From Closterium sp. Naga37s-1 (taxonomy: Eukaryota; Streptophyta; Zygnematophyceae; Desmidiales; Closteriaceae), in assembly GCA_947471745.1 (NCBI GenBank), contig CANJKZ010000476.1, forward strand, positions 62,001-126,000: a DNA stretch of 64,000 nt. The letters are read 5' to 3'. The notes under the pieces are model-generated. The model ran no database searches. It saw only the letters and a program-made list of their open reading frames with translations, and had not been told where the DNA came from. Positions 31,139 through 43,916 of this stretch are shown in pieces. The position numbers and the translations under genes were made by a program. Positions within the stretch are counted from its first letter, which is position 1. Every line of letters begins with the position of its first letter.

Positions 31139-31300
31139 GTAAGGGAAATTCCTTTTCCTTACTTCGCGCCCCTGCTTACCGCGTACAAGACCATTCCCGC
31201 CATCAGCACCCAACAGTGAAACGTTACCCGCTCGCGACACTCGCCTCGACTACGATGTTAGAATCACTAGCTAGGTGATGAATGTCGATTAGGTAAGAGG

Positions 31301-33303
31301 TGTCAGAATGTATTTGCTGTCTAGCCTGCAGTGGGGTACTCTGTAATGAGTACAACCCAATTTAGGGTGTTGTACTTGTATCCCAACTCTTGCTAGTAAA
31401 ACCCCATTCCTCTCGATACTTTTCCTAAACTCGAACTCAACTACCAAGGCTCCTAAACTATGGCTCCTAAGCCAAACTCACGCTAGTATTCTGACATGGT
31501 ATCAGAGCTTAACGTTCCTGGCCTGTGGGCCCACTCGATTCCGCTGCCCTACTGTGTGTCGCGCGCCCCGTGGCGCGCGACATCCCATTTTTCTTCCCGC
31601 CACGCGCTCGGAGCGCGTGGCGGTTTTCTTCCCGCCGTGCGCCCCGAGGCGCGCGGCGGGTTCCTACCTCGTCGCGGCGTCTTAGGGGCCCGCGCACTGG
31701 CCCCGACCGTCGCCTCGTCGAGGCGTTTTGGGGGCCTGCACGCAGGTCCCTCCCGTCGCCTCGTCGCGGCACTTTCGGGGCCCGCGAGCCGGCCCCTCCC
31801 GTTGCTTCGTCGCGGCGCCTTAGGGGCCTGCGCGCGGTCCCCTCTCGTTGCCAGTCGAGGCACTTTTGGGGACCTGCGCGGCTCCCTAGCACATCGCCCG
31901 TCAGGGCACAATGGGGGCCGCGCCCTTCCCCTCCCCTCCCTCCTACCTTCCGCTGCAGCAGCCGCCCCTGGAGCCGCCGCCCCTGAAGGAGCCGCCCCTG
32001 GAGCGGTCTGCCTTGCAACAGCAGCCGCCCCTGGAGCAGCCGCCCCAGCAGCAGCAGCCCCTGAAGCAGCCGCCCCAGCAGCAGCAACCCCTGGAGCCGC
32101 CGCCACTGCAGCGGCTGCCCCAGCAGCAGCAGCCCCTGAAGCAGCCGCCCCAGCAGTAGCAGCCCCTGGAGCAGCCGCCCCAGCAGCAGCAGCCTCTGGA
32201 GCAGCCGCCCCAGCAGCAGCAGCCCCTGGAGCAGCCGCCCCAGCAGCAGCAGCCCCTGGAGCAGCCGCCCCAGCAGCAGCCGCCCCAGCAGCAGCAGCCC
32301 TAGCAGCAGCAGCCCCTGGAGCAGCCGCCCCAGCAGCAGCAACACCTGGAGCAGCCGCCCCAGCAGCATCAGCCCCAGCAGCAGCAGCCCCTGGAGCAGC
32401 CGCCCCAGCAGCAGCAGCCCCTGGAGCAGCCGCCTCAGCAGCAGCAGCCCCTGGAGCAGCCGCCCCAGCAGCAGCAGCCCCTGGAGCAGCCGCCCCAGCA
32501 GCAGCCGCCCTTGGCCCCTGCAGCAGCCGCTCCTGGACCCGGTGCAGCCGTGGGGGGGTGGGTGTGGGGGTGATGGTTGTGGGGGTGTCGGTTGTGCGTG
32601 CCGTTCCCTCCTCCTCCTCCTCCTTCGTCTCCCACTGCTGCAGCTCTCGCTGAGGGGGGTGGATGTGTGGGAGTCTGGGGTTTAGGGGTTAAGGGGGTGC
32701 TGTGGGTGTAGGGCTAGGGTTTGAGCAGGGGGTGTGTGAGAAGGGCGTTAGGCAGCTGGGGAGGTCGAGTGGAGGCAGCAGTCTTGTCGTCAGCAGCAGC
32801 AGCAGTCCGGAGGCTACAATCTCCGGTAGTCGCCAGTCGCCCGTGGGTCCGTTGCTCGTCTGCCGCTACTTTTAGCCGCGGGGCCAGTTACCCTAGTAGT
32901 CCGGAGCGCTGTTCCGGTAGCCACTGAGCCAGCAGCTCGTCTGTGTGTCTGCAGCGTCAGCAGTCGCCTCCCATCTTCTCTCCCCCACAGTCTCTCCTCC
33001 TCCTCACTTGCCCTCTGTGATTAGCTCTAGCCTTACTTACCTATTGTGAACTCTTGCTCTATGCTTGCTCATTGTGCTGATTACACCCCACTTTGGCTAT
33101 GGGGGTGTGTCAGAATGTATTTGCTGTCTAGCCTGCAGTGGGGTACTCTGTAATGAGTACAACCCAATTTAGGGTGTTGTACTTGTATCCCAACTCTTGC
33201 TAGTAAAACCCCATTCCTCTCGATACTTTTCCTAAACTCGAACTCAACTACCAAGGCTCCTAAACTATGGCTCCTAAGCCAAACTCACGCTAGTATTCTG
33301 AAA
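31301..33303 (+). mobile_element. Non-autonomous LTR element A, inside copia 1's LTR
   Basis: 196-bp LTRs at 31,301-31,496 and 33,108-33,303 differ at about one base. Target duplication AGAGG. The left LTR is followed by TGGTATCAGAGC, and a polypurine ATGGGGGTG precedes the right LTR. There are no gag/pol domains. The interior is GC-rich, with a roughly 30-36-bp CAGCAGCAGCCCCTGGAG minisatellite at about 31,955-32,515. Young, looks structurally whole for a non-coding element. Confidence 0.92.
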
Positions 33304-36300
33304 AGAGGGGGGGGGTACAAGGACTATCGAGAGAGAATGTTGTACCCTCTAAGGAAAGAACCCTACACAACCTAGAGTGAAATAAGCAGAACAATATGTT
33401 TTGACACACCCCCATAGGTGAAGTAGGGGATAGCCAAACCTAACAGTGGTCACAAGACCAGTCAAGCAAGAGAACAAGCAAGGCAAAGCCCAGGGTGGAT
33501 CTCAAGGACACCACACAATCTGAGCACAAGCAGGCGGCCACAAGGCCAGTTCACATGCAGAGTTATAATAGCAAGGCAGTACACTGATCACAACCTAGCA
33601 AGAGTAAACATGCAGGTATAAAGATCTATAGCAGTGTACAACAAGAGCAAGTCAAGCAACCAGCAGGTGAGGCAGAGTGGGCACAAGCCCAAGAGCAGTG
33701 CAGAAACGCTGATGATCACCAGCCCCAAGGGCCTTGGTGAAGACATCAGCAGTGTTGGCCCGAGAGGCCACGAAAACAAGGCGCAGCTGACCACGCTGCT
33801 GTAGCTCACGCGCAAGGAAGTAGCGCAGGGCAATGTGCTTCGTTCTGTGCTCCAGTCTCTGCTCGCGACACAAGGCAAGCATTGCCTTGTTGTCGACGTA
33901 CAGAACCGGAGGAGAACGAGGCCGCTCCCCAAAGTCGGTCAGCAGGTAGGTCAGCCAGCGGAGCTCCTGTGCAGCCATGGCCCCAGCGTAGATCTCGGCC
34001 TCACAGCTGGAACCAAGCACAGAAGAAGAACGAGTGGACCTCCACGAGACAGAACCAGAGCCAAGACTGAAGGTGTAACCCTGTGACGAATGCTGAGTCG
34101 CCTGGTCGTCGGCCCAAGAAGCGTCAGAGTGTCCTGTGAGTACCACTGAACCCTATCCTCCAAGCACGAGCCCCATGCCCGATGTACTGCGCAAGAAACG
34201 CAATACCCTCTTCGCAGCATCAAAGTGCGCCTTTCGGTGTCTACCAGGTGCCACGTAGCGAGCCAGGAGGCTGAGAGGGTACGCGAGGTCAGGTCGTGTG
34301 CACGTCATCAGGTACATGAGGCAACCCACAAGCTCTGGGTACGGACCACTCGGCTCTACGGACTCGTCCGAAGGTGGAGCTGAGAGCGAGTGGCCGGTAG
34401 ACAGAGGAGTGGGCTGTGGCGAGGACCACGTGAAGCCGAAGCGCTGAAGGACCTGGTGCACCATGTGTGACTGAGTCAGGGTGATGGTGCGCCGTGCTCT
34501 ATCCCGGGTGATCTGCAAGCCAAGATAGCTGCGCAGCTCACCCAGGTCAGTGCAGGTTTGTCTCTCCTGCAGCTCCGCCTTCACTAGGGCCAGTGCCTCA
34601 GTGTCAGCAGTAGCAAAAACCAAGTCGTCGACGTACACGAGGATGTAGAACGGCGGCAGAGTAGTGTCGGTGCGGAGAAACAGCGACGGGTCAGCAGTCG
34701 AAGGAGCAAACCCAAGAGCCGCAAGTGTCGTCCTCAGTGTGTCGTGCCACTCGCGGGGCGCCTGACGCAGGCCGTAGACTGGTCGCCGTAGGCTCCACTG
34801 GGTACCCTCAGGAAACGACCCAGTGAAGCCCTGTGGACGGCGCAACCAGATGGCCTCGTGAAGGCTACCCTGTAAGAAAGCTGTCGAGAAGTCGAGGGAG
34901 TGCAGCTCGTAGTCACGCTAAACTGCAACGTGTAGCAACACCCGAAGAGTGGTCATCTTCAGGGTGGGGGAGAAGGTCTGAAAGAAGTCGACCCCCTCAC
35001 GCTGACTGAAGCCTCGAGCAACGTAACGTGCCTTGAAGGCAGGCGGAGAACCCGGCAGCCGCTTCACCCTGAAAATCCACATGCCACTGACGATGTTCGC
35101 CCCAGGTGGGGGAACCTCGTCGACGTAGGTGCCTGTGGACTTCCAGGAAGCCATCTCTGCGTCCATGGCTGTCTGCCACTGAGAGGAGTACTCACCCGAA
35201 ATCGCCTCCCTGTAGGAGCGCGGGGTGGGGATGTCAAGTGCATCCGGGTCACCCTCAGGCGCAAGCAGCATGGTCGCGTAATGGGGTGAAGCGGCAGCAA
35301 GGCACTCCAGCTCCTCCTGTCTGTCCTCAAGAACGTCACAGCCAAGGGCAGTACAGCCAAGAGCAGTCTCACCCGCGACGGACGGAGGACAGGCAGGGAC
35401 AGGGTCAGAGACAAGACTCGCAAGGTAGTCTAGGCGGTACACAGCAGCAAAGTCAACGAGCTAAGCTACTAGGGCAGACGCAGCAGGAGACGAGAACGTA
35501 GGGTCCGTCACAACCGTAGCAAGAAGGCGAGTAATAGTCGGACTGGACGCACAAGCAAGGTCAGACGGAGGGTCAGCAACGTCAGGCAGAGAGGACGCAG
35601 GAGGTAACGGTAGGACAACACGCTGAGGAACAGAGGAAGGACGGAGTGTCATATCGTGAGTGCCGGGGACAGCCGGAGCACGCTGACGACGAACACGAGG
35701 AACACGAGAACGGACAGCAGCTCTAGGCTCAGGCTGAAGGTCAAAGCTAGACTCAGGCTCTCGACGCTCAGGGGTGGAAGCACGAGTCTCAGGCTCTCGA
35801 CGCTCAGTCAGGGACTCTGACACCGCAGTGTAAGGAGCAGGAGCAGGCAGTGGGGAGTGTGGTAGCAGCGGCGGCTGTGACTGGTCCGCCGGTGGACACA
35901 GCAACGGAGGGGTAGTACCTGCCACAGGGAAGCCAGTAGCACCTGGTGGAAGACTGAGAAGGTGGCGAAGAGCACCAGTAGCTCCACCAGGACCTCCAGC
36001 ACCTCCAGCACCTCCAGCCCCAGCAACTCCAGCGCCTCCAGCACCAGCAGCTCCAGTACCTCTAGCACCAGCAGCACCTCCAGTACCAGCAGCACCAGTA
36101 GCTCTACGACCTCCAGCACCAGCAGCACCTCCAGTACCTCCAGCACCAGCAGCTCCACGACCTCCAGCACCAGCAGCACGAGCAGCTCCCCGACCTCTAG
36201 CACCAGCAGCACCTCCAGGACCTCCAGCACCAGCAGCAACTCCAGGACCTCCAGCACCAGCAGCACCTCCTGTACCTCCAGCACCAGTAGCTCCAGGTCC

Positions 36301-39300
36301 TCCGGTAGGAGCTCCGACGACACCAACACCAGAAGGACTCGCAGCACCCCCAGAGTCAGCACCCGAACTCGCAGCACCCCCAGGCTCAGTACCCTCAGTC
36401 CCAGCACCCCCAGGCTCAGTACCCCCAGTCTCTGCTCCAGTGTCCACAGCAGCAGGCTGCAGAGGCGGCGAAGACGGCAGAGGTGGGAACCCGGGGGGGG
36501 TAGCCAGACAAGGAGAGCGGGCACCCCCAGACTCACCACCCCTAGCCCCAGCTCCAGTAGTCTTAGCTCCAGAGTCCACAGCAGCAGGCTGCGGAGGCGG
36601 CGAAGACGGCCGTGGCGGGAAACCCGGGGGGGTCTCCAAGCGAGGAGAGCGGCGAGTGGTCGCCGTGTCGTCGGCGACGGCGTCACCCCCCTCAGGTGAG
36701 TCAGAGGAGTCAGAAGAGATCTCAACTGGCTCATCCACGGGGGGTGGGTCTACCTGGGACACACCTGAGGGAGCAGAACCCTGTTGGGGAAGGGGGTTTA
36801 CCGGGGGGGGGACTGGTACCAGGAAGAGAGGTGCGAGGGGGACCGGGTGGGACGCGTGCGGGTGAAGTCGGTAGTAACAGACCGACTCGTCGAAGGTGAC
36901 GTCCTGAGAGGACAGAACACGACGCGAGGCAGGGTGGTAGAACTGCCAGGGCGGGGCGTCGGTGGGGAAGCCCAGGAAGACACAGCAGAGAGTGCGAGGA
37001 GAGAGCTTGCTCGCTTTGGTATCGCGAACAAGGGAGAGCGCGCCCCAGACCCAAAACGACGACGCATTACCATGCTGTCCCGTCCAACGGAGTGTGGGCG
37101 AGGTCTCTGGAGAAGAGACACGGGGCCAGAGGTTGAGCTGATGCGCGGCGTATCGGACCGCAAACGGCCACAGGAAATGGGGAGCAGCCGCATGGATCAT
37201 GGAGGTACGAGCAACCTCCATGATCAGGCCAATGCGACGCTCAGTGATCCCACTTTGCTGCGGAGAGGCCGGAAGCGTGAACGACTGGGCGATGCCCTCA
37301 TCCTGGCAGAACGTCTCAAGGACGCCAGAGGAGAACTCACCACCCCTGTCAGAGTGCAGACGCAGGACTGGGAAGTCCTGCTGAAAGCGCTCGTGCAGCT
37401 GAAGACGAGTAGCACGGATCCAGGGGATCAAAACACCACTGACGTCCGCCTTGCGACGCAAGGGGAAGACTGTGGTGTAGCGTGTGTAGTCGTCAACAAC
37501 CATCAGGAAGTAGCGCTCCTGGTCCGTCCCACCGACGGGGGCCGGGCCCCACATGTCCAGGTGGAGAGTCTGCAGAGGAGCAGTGGTCGGAGGAAACTCG
37601 GAGGAGTGAGGAGCGGCGCGCTGCCGCCCCTCGACGCAAGGAAGGCACGACGGCGCAAGTGAGCGCGGGAGGGGTGGCAGGGTCTCAGGGAGGCCAGAGA
37701 CCAGGAGCCGGGAGTGCATGCCGCACAGACGCAGCTGCGACGGGTGGCCAAGACGGTGGTGCCAAAGCTGCGCAGGGAAAGTGAGGAGGCGACACGAGCA
37801 GGACGCAACGAGCTGACTAGACGCAACCACCTGACCAGACGCAGCTACCTGTGCAGACGCTGTGGTGAGGGTGTACAGGTTCGACCCCGGCTGCCGTGTG
37901 AACGTAGCCAGGTGACGGCCTGTCTTGGCGCATGTGCAGATCGCCACACGCTGACCTCCAGGAGTAAAGGTGTCAACCCAAACATCCTGGAGGATGGCGT
38001 TGCTCACCAGGTTCGTTGAGAACGAGGGGAGGTGGAGGCCTGACAGAGAGCCGGAGGGGACAGCTGGGCACGGGAGGACAGTGGAGTGGCGTGCAACCAC
38101 CGGACCCCCAGAGGGGTCCGCCAGTGAGACAGGAACTGGTGTAGTGAGTGGGGTGACAGTGGTGCAGTCGCGAAAGAAGCAACGGGACGCACCAGAGTCA
38201 AGCGTAAAAGTGTGCAAGACCTCAGCAGTAGCAGCAGACTCACTAGCACCTGGTGCAGTAGCGACTCTAGCACCTAGAGCGGCAGCAGACACACTAGCAC
38301 TTGGGGGAGCAGCATCACCACCAGCATCGCAAGGCACACACGAGTAACACGCACCCTCAACACTATTATCAGCAACATACATTGCATAGAGAGCAGCATT
38401 GATCTTAGCAAAGTCAAGAGCAAACACATCTACCCCCTTCCCAATCAGCTGCAGCCAGTTCGGCACCTCCTGGTCCTCACTGTACTGAGTCACCCAGGCG
38501 TCCTCAAGACGGCCGAAGCACTTGTACTCAGTGTGCGGCTTCCCGCAGACTGTGCCCTTCAGAAGCCCCGTGCGCCGGACATAAGGGCAGCGACCAGAGC
38601 CCCCAGAGCCCCCACGCTGGAGAACCCACTCACGGAGCTGCTGGTCGGTGGGGTTGTCCGGGAGGCGCGGCAGCTGCTGACCACTCCCGTAGCCACGGGA
38701 GGGTCCACGAGCGCCACCACCCCTGCCAGACCCACCTCGACCTCCTCCGCCGCCCCCGCTACCCCAACCGCCTCCCCTACCACCGCCGCCTCCTCCACCC
38801 TGTCCGCCTCCTCCACTGCCGCCACCCCCAGAGCCACCCCCAGAGCCTCCACCACCCCCGCCACCACCCCCGCCACCCCCCCCCGCTGCTGCCACCACCA
38901 CCACCCCTGCCCCCTCTGCCCTTGCTGTTGTTGCGCCTTCCACTGGGAGTAGACGCAGCGCCAACTTCCTCAGCACCAAGGAGGTCGACTGCAGCAGCGG
39001 TAGAAACTGAGGGGAGGAGAGGGGAGGGAGTACACCCTTCAAAGAAGGGGGAGCAGGGGGTGCCACGAGAGGCAGCGACAGCGACAGTGCTCTTCTCAAC
39101 CTCGAGAAGGGCCTTCTCAAGCGAGTCAAGTGTGAGCTCAGTGGGGTCCATGGCTAGGAACTGGTCCCTGACAGTGCGAAGGGAGTCAGGGAGGCGAGTG
39201 ATAAGAAAGTACAGGGTGAAATACTGCGGGGGGGGGTTCTTAGCGAGAAAGGCTGGCTTGAGAGCGGCACGGAAGCGATCCTCACTAGAGCGGAGGTAGG

Positions 39301-39699
39301 TAAAGAGGTCAGAGACAGTGCGGAACTCAGCTAGATCGGGATGCAGGTACGGCAGCATGAGACGGCCTACAGCAGCAGTAGCTGGGGAGGAGTAGCGAGA
39401 AACGACAGCGTCATAGAGATCCTTGGCCGTTTTCTGTCGGCTAAAGTGCGCGCGCTCAGTGACGGGCAGGTGGTTGCGAACAGCAAGGCGGGCAGCTGCA
39501 TCACGCATGAGCTACTTAGACAGATCCTCTACAGCGTCGGCAGCAGGGGCTAGGAGCTTCCCCTCAGTGTGTAAAAACAGGGAAATGCCATCCTTAGACT
39601 CGCTCTGCAGGAACAGCTGGAGATCGTCGAGCCAGACATCAAACGTAATCGCGCGGCCCTCAGCATCGAACGTAAGGACTGACAGGTTAGCCATAGCAG

Positions 39700-40340
39700 C
39701 AGTAGCTGCAGCAGCAGCAGCAGCAGTGACAGCTCGGGTTGGGCGGCGCGGCTCGGACAGGGCGGCGCGGAACCGGACAGGGCGGCGCGGCTCGGGCTCA
39801 GTGGCGGAGCAGCAGCGGCAAGCAGCAGCAGCAGCCGGCGCTCAGTAGCAGCAGCAGCAGTAAGGAGGAGCAGCTGCAGCAAGTAGCAGCAGCAGCAGTA
39901 AGGAGGAGCAGCTGCAGCAAGTAGCAGCAGCAGCAGCAAGGAGGAGCAGCTGCAGCAAGTAGCACGGGCTGTAGCAGCAGGAGCTTCAGTAGCAGCAGCA
40001 GTAGCACTAGCTGTAGCAGCAGTAGCTTCAGTCAGTAGCAGCTGTAGCAACTGCCGTAGTAGCAGCAGCAGCAGTAGCACTAGCTGTAGCAGCACTAGCT
40101 TCAGTAGCAGCAGCAGTGAGTAGCACTAGCTGTAGCAGCACTAGCTTCAGTAGTAGCAGCAGTGAGTAGCACTAGCTGTAGCAGCAGTAGCTTCAGTAGC
40201 AGCAGCAGTGAGTAGCACTAGTTGTAGCAGCACTAGCTTCAGTAGCAGCAGCAGTGAGTAGCACTAGCTGTAGCAGCACTAGCTTCAGTAGCAGCAGCAG
40301 TGAGTAGCACTAGCTGTAGCAGCAGTAGCGTCAGTAGCCG
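39700..40340. repeat. Tandem repeats in the copia 1 leader
   Basis: Repeats of about 46 bp of the type GTAGCACTAGCTGTAGCAGC with GCTTCAGTAGCAGCAGCAG, plus CAG-rich units, lie between gag and the 5' LTR. Confidence 0.85.
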
Positions 40341-41334
40341 CAGCAGTGACAGCTCGGGCTGGGCGGCGCGTAGTAGCAGTAGGCGCGCGTGGGCAGTGGG
40401 CGTGCAAACCAGGGGCGCGCAACAGGTGCCTGCGGGGCAGCACTACGAGGAGCGCGCAGCAGGTGCGTGCTAGGGGCTGGCGGGCAGCGTGAGTGGCGCG
40501 TGCAGCAGCAGGAACGAGGGGGGACCGGGCGTAGGGGCTGACGGGCCGCGCGAGAGGCGCACGGGGCAGCTAGGGCGCGGTCAGGGGGGTCGCACGTGAC
40601 TAGGAAGAAAAAATCGCGTCTAGGGCAGAACAAGGAACCGTCTCGCCTAGGGCACGTTTTTGCATTTCGCGTTTCTCCTAGGGGCGCGACTCGGGCAGCA
40701 GATCGAAATAGTAGAGGTGGGCCCTTTTAAAAATTCGGTCCTAAGGAGCATTGTGCTCTGATACCATGTTAGAATCACTAGCTAGGTGATGAATGTCGAT
40801 TAGGTAAGGGGGGGGGGGGGTACAAGGACTATCGAGAGAGAATGTTGTACCCTCTAAGGAAAGAACCCTACACAACCTAGAGTGAAATAAGCAGAACAAT
40901 ATGTTTTGACATACGACTCCCGCCACCGTTCACGATGCGACCCAACCTCACGGCTCGGTTGGTAACCCGCGCTCCGAACCTCCGCCTCGACATTTCCCAA
41001 CCTCGGCGCTAGGCCCGTAGCGCACCCCACTATCTCGCGTTACCGTTACCACTCTAGTTCGCTATAAATTGTTCGCGCATGCCTTGGCTCATTGTATTGT
41101 TTTGCTTCGATAGTGCAATTCTCGCTCGCTCGCTCGATTGCACTCGTAACACTTGGTATTCAGAGCCTACGATCTCTTCTCGGACCGCACCCACACCTTC
41201 GTTTCCCCACTATCTCAATTTTGGGGGGGGGTAGACGTCTCTCAGCGAAACAAGCACCGCCGCTCGTAGTGCCCTCTCGTAAGCACGCACGGCCACGACA
41301 GAGGCTCTCGCTGAGCTTGCCCGACACCCCCGCC

Positions 41335-43916
41335 ATGGCTGAATTAAACATCGCGACACTGACGCAGGAGCAACTCAACCGTCTCGTGCGCCAACTCAAA
41401 GACTCGACGCTCGAAATTGCGGCGCTCACGGCGGAACGCGACTCCGCTCGCCATCAATCAACGGTGAATGCTCCAGCACCCGCACCCGCAAATGCACCTG
41501 CGCAATCAGAAGAACCGATCGTCATCTCATCAGGCACACCGACGCAACACGACAGCGTGGGACAGCGCTCAGGCGCAGCCAGTGATGGCGCCGCTCAATC
41601 GATGCCTGGCATGGAGAGAAATAGGGCCGCACCAAGCCGGCGTGAGCCTCGCGAAGCTCGTCGGCACGTGGAGTTTGCAGCAACAAGTGGCAGCCACGAC
41701 ATCATGGCACCAATGGCACTCAAGTCGAAGCGCTTGCCCTGTTTCGATCCAAGCCAACGTGGAGGTTGTCAGATTATAATGCTTGTCTAGCCTGCAGTGG
41801 GGTACTCTGTAGTGAGTACGGCCCCTTAGGGTTTCCTATTTGTATCCCAACTGTTGCTAGTCAAACCCCCTCCTTTGTTCAATTCTCTCTTGCCTAGCTA
41901 GGGTTTACCTAGCTATGGCTCCTTACTCTCGCTACTATTCTGAAATGGAATCAGAGACTGTTAAGTCCTGGCCTGTGGGCCCCACTTGCTTCCGCTGCCT
42001 TCCTGTCTGTCGCGCGCCCCGTGGCGCGCGACGCTTTTTTCTTCCCGCCACGCGCTCGGGGCGCATGGCGGTTTTCTGCCCGCCGTGTGCCCCGGGGCGC
42101 GCGGCGGTTTTCTGCATGGCGCGCCCCCTCGTCGACCCTCGCGTCGCCCCTGGGGACCAGCGCGCTGCCCCCCGTCGCCCGTCGCGGCGCCCTGGGGGCC
42201 CGCGCGTCGCCCTCCTCCCGTCGCCTCGTCGCGGCGCCCTGGGGGCCCGCGCGTCCCCCCCTCCCGTCGCCTCGTCGCGGCACCTTGGGAGCCCGCGCGC
42301 CGCCCCCTCCCGTCGCCTCGTCGCGGCGCCTTGGGGGCCCGCGCGCCGCCCCCTCCCGTCGCCTCGTCGCGGCGCCTTGGGGGCCCGCGCGCGGCCCCTC
42401 CCGTCGCCCGTCGAGCCGCCCTCGGGGGGCCCGTGCGCGGCCCCCCTCCCGTCACCCGCCGTGGCGCCCTCGGGGGTGCCCGCGCCCTGCTCCTTCGTGG
42501 CGCCCAGGAGACCCCCCCGCCGCCTCCCTTTCCCTCCGTGAACCGCCCCTGCTGCTTCCCGCGCTCCTGCCTGCGTTAGGGTTTGGGGGTGGCGGGCATG
42601 GGGGGGACCGGTGTGGGTAACCTGCAGCTCCTCCTTCTCCTCCGTCTCCCACTGCTGCAGCTGCCGCTGAGGGGGGTGGGTGTGTGGGAGCTGAGGGTTT
42701 AGGGTTTAATGGGGGTGCCGTGGGAGTGGAGCTAGGGTTTCAGCAGGGGGTGTGTGAGAGGGGTGTGGGACGGTCGGGGGAGGTTGAGCGGAGGCTGCTG
42801 TCTTGTCGTCCGCAGCACCTGTAGTCCGGGGCGCTGTCCTGGTAGCCCAGAGAGCCTGCTGCGCATGTCGCCCGTGGGTCCGTTGCTCCTGCCGCTCTTC
42901 GTAGCCGCCGAGCCAGTTACTCCAGTAGTCCGGGGCGCTGTCCCGGTAGCCACTGTGCCAGCCGCTCCTGTTGCCCGTGTGTCTGCAGCTTCAGCCGTCG
43001 CCTCCTATCTTCTCTCCTCTTACAGTCCCGCCTCCTCCTCCTCACTTGCCCTTTGTGAATGCCTCTAGCTTTGCTTGCACTTGTGAACCTACTCTATACC
43101 TGCTTGCTGTGCTGATTATACCCCACTTTGACAATGGGGGTGTGTCAGATTATAATGCTTGTCTAGCCTGCAGTGGGGTACTCTGTAGTGAGTACGGCCC
43201 CTTAGGGTTTCCTATTTGTATCCCAACTGTTGCTAGTCAAACCCCCTCCTTTGTTCAATTCTCTCTTGCCTAGCTAGGGTTTACCTAGCTATGGCTCCTT
43301 ACTCTCGCTACTATTCTGAAAGAGGTCCGACGGTTCAATCGTGGGTCTTCACGATGAACGTTTTCTTCGACGCGAATTACGTCGAGTCGGACGCAGCGAA
43401 GATTCGCTACGCTGTTTCGTTTCTGAGGGGCCCCGCCATGGACTGGTGGCGAGTCATTGTGCCGTCGCCACGCGCCTACGAGCCACCGTCACAAGGGGAA
43501 GAGCCCACGGGCCCAGCCGTCACGTGGAGCTCATTTTGCAAAACCGCCCAGTACAACACATGGGATGCGTGGTGCGCAGGGCTTCGGGCGCGCTTCGAGC
43601 CGATCGCGGCTTCTATTTCGACGCGTCAGAAACTGCGTACTTGGCGGCAGCTCGGATCAGTTCAAGAATACACGAGCGGTTTTCTCGCATTATGCGAGCA
43701 AGTCGGCTACATGCTCGAAGCGGAGCGGGTGGACCGTTTCGTCGGAGGGCTGAAGCCAGACATCTTGCACGAAATCATGCTACGCAGGCTCTCGAATTTT
43801 AACGAGATCCTCGCGCTCGCCGAGAAAATCGACATCTTGCGCCGTCCGAGACCGAGGTCCTACTACAGACATCGCCCTCGGGGACCGATCGAGCACGCCA
43901 CCGTACACGCCGTTGC
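41335..43916 (+). pseudogene. Chromovirus gag remnant
   Basis: Two blocks lie either side of the non-autonomous element at 41767-43321. The first holds a helical leader (QEQLNRLVRQLKDSTLEIAA). The second holds the retrotransposon gag core typical of Ty3/gypsy elements (AMDWWRVI, WDAWCAGLRARF, EYTSGFLALCEQV). Broken fossil. Confidence 0.85.
41767..43321 (+). mobile_element. Non-autonomous LTR element B, in chromovirus gag
   Basis: 179-bp LTRs at 41,767-41,945 and 43,143-43,321 look identical. Target duplication GAGGT. Primer-like TGGAATCAGAG follows the left LTR. The interior resembles elements A and C, with a GC-rich minisatellite (CCCTCCCGTCGCCTCGTCGC units, 42,150-42,470). No coding domains. 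Very young. Confidence 0.92.

Larger units (their letters stand above)
31256..40911 (-). mobile_element. Ty1/copia element 1, inserted in the chromovirus 5' LTR
   Basis: Bounded by the target duplication TACGA (31,251-31,255 and 40,912-40,916). The 5' LTR is 40,767-40,911 (145 bp). The 3' LTR at the low-coordinate end is split by the non-autonomous element at 31301-33303. A primer site matching TGGTATCAGAGC lies at 40,755-40,766, and a polypurine tract lies beside the 3' LTR. Approximate parts: gag 38,900-39,690, zinc motif 38,510-38,590, protease near 38,180, integrase 36,900-37,800, repeat-rich linker 35,700-36,780, RT 34,160-35,150, RNase H 33,690-34,140. Broken, with around five interruptions. 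The LTRs are nearly identical apart from a G-run, so it is young. Confidence 0.93.
31139..41151 (+). repeat. 5' LTR of the chromovirus, in two blocks
   Basis: The LTR occupies 31,139-31,255 and 40,917-41,151 (about 352 bp in all). The gap is the first copia element, whose TACGA target duplication lies at both edges. A TATAAAT-like promoter motif is near 41,063. The end at 41,151 is followed by a tRNA-primer-like TTGGTATTCAGAGCC. Confidence 0.88.

Noticed and set aside
31496-32653. 385-codon plus-strand frame rich in Ala/Pro, like an antifreeze or structural protein
   Set aside because: It is produced by the CAG-rich minisatellite inside a non-autonomous LTR element. Elements B and C do not keep an equivalent frame.
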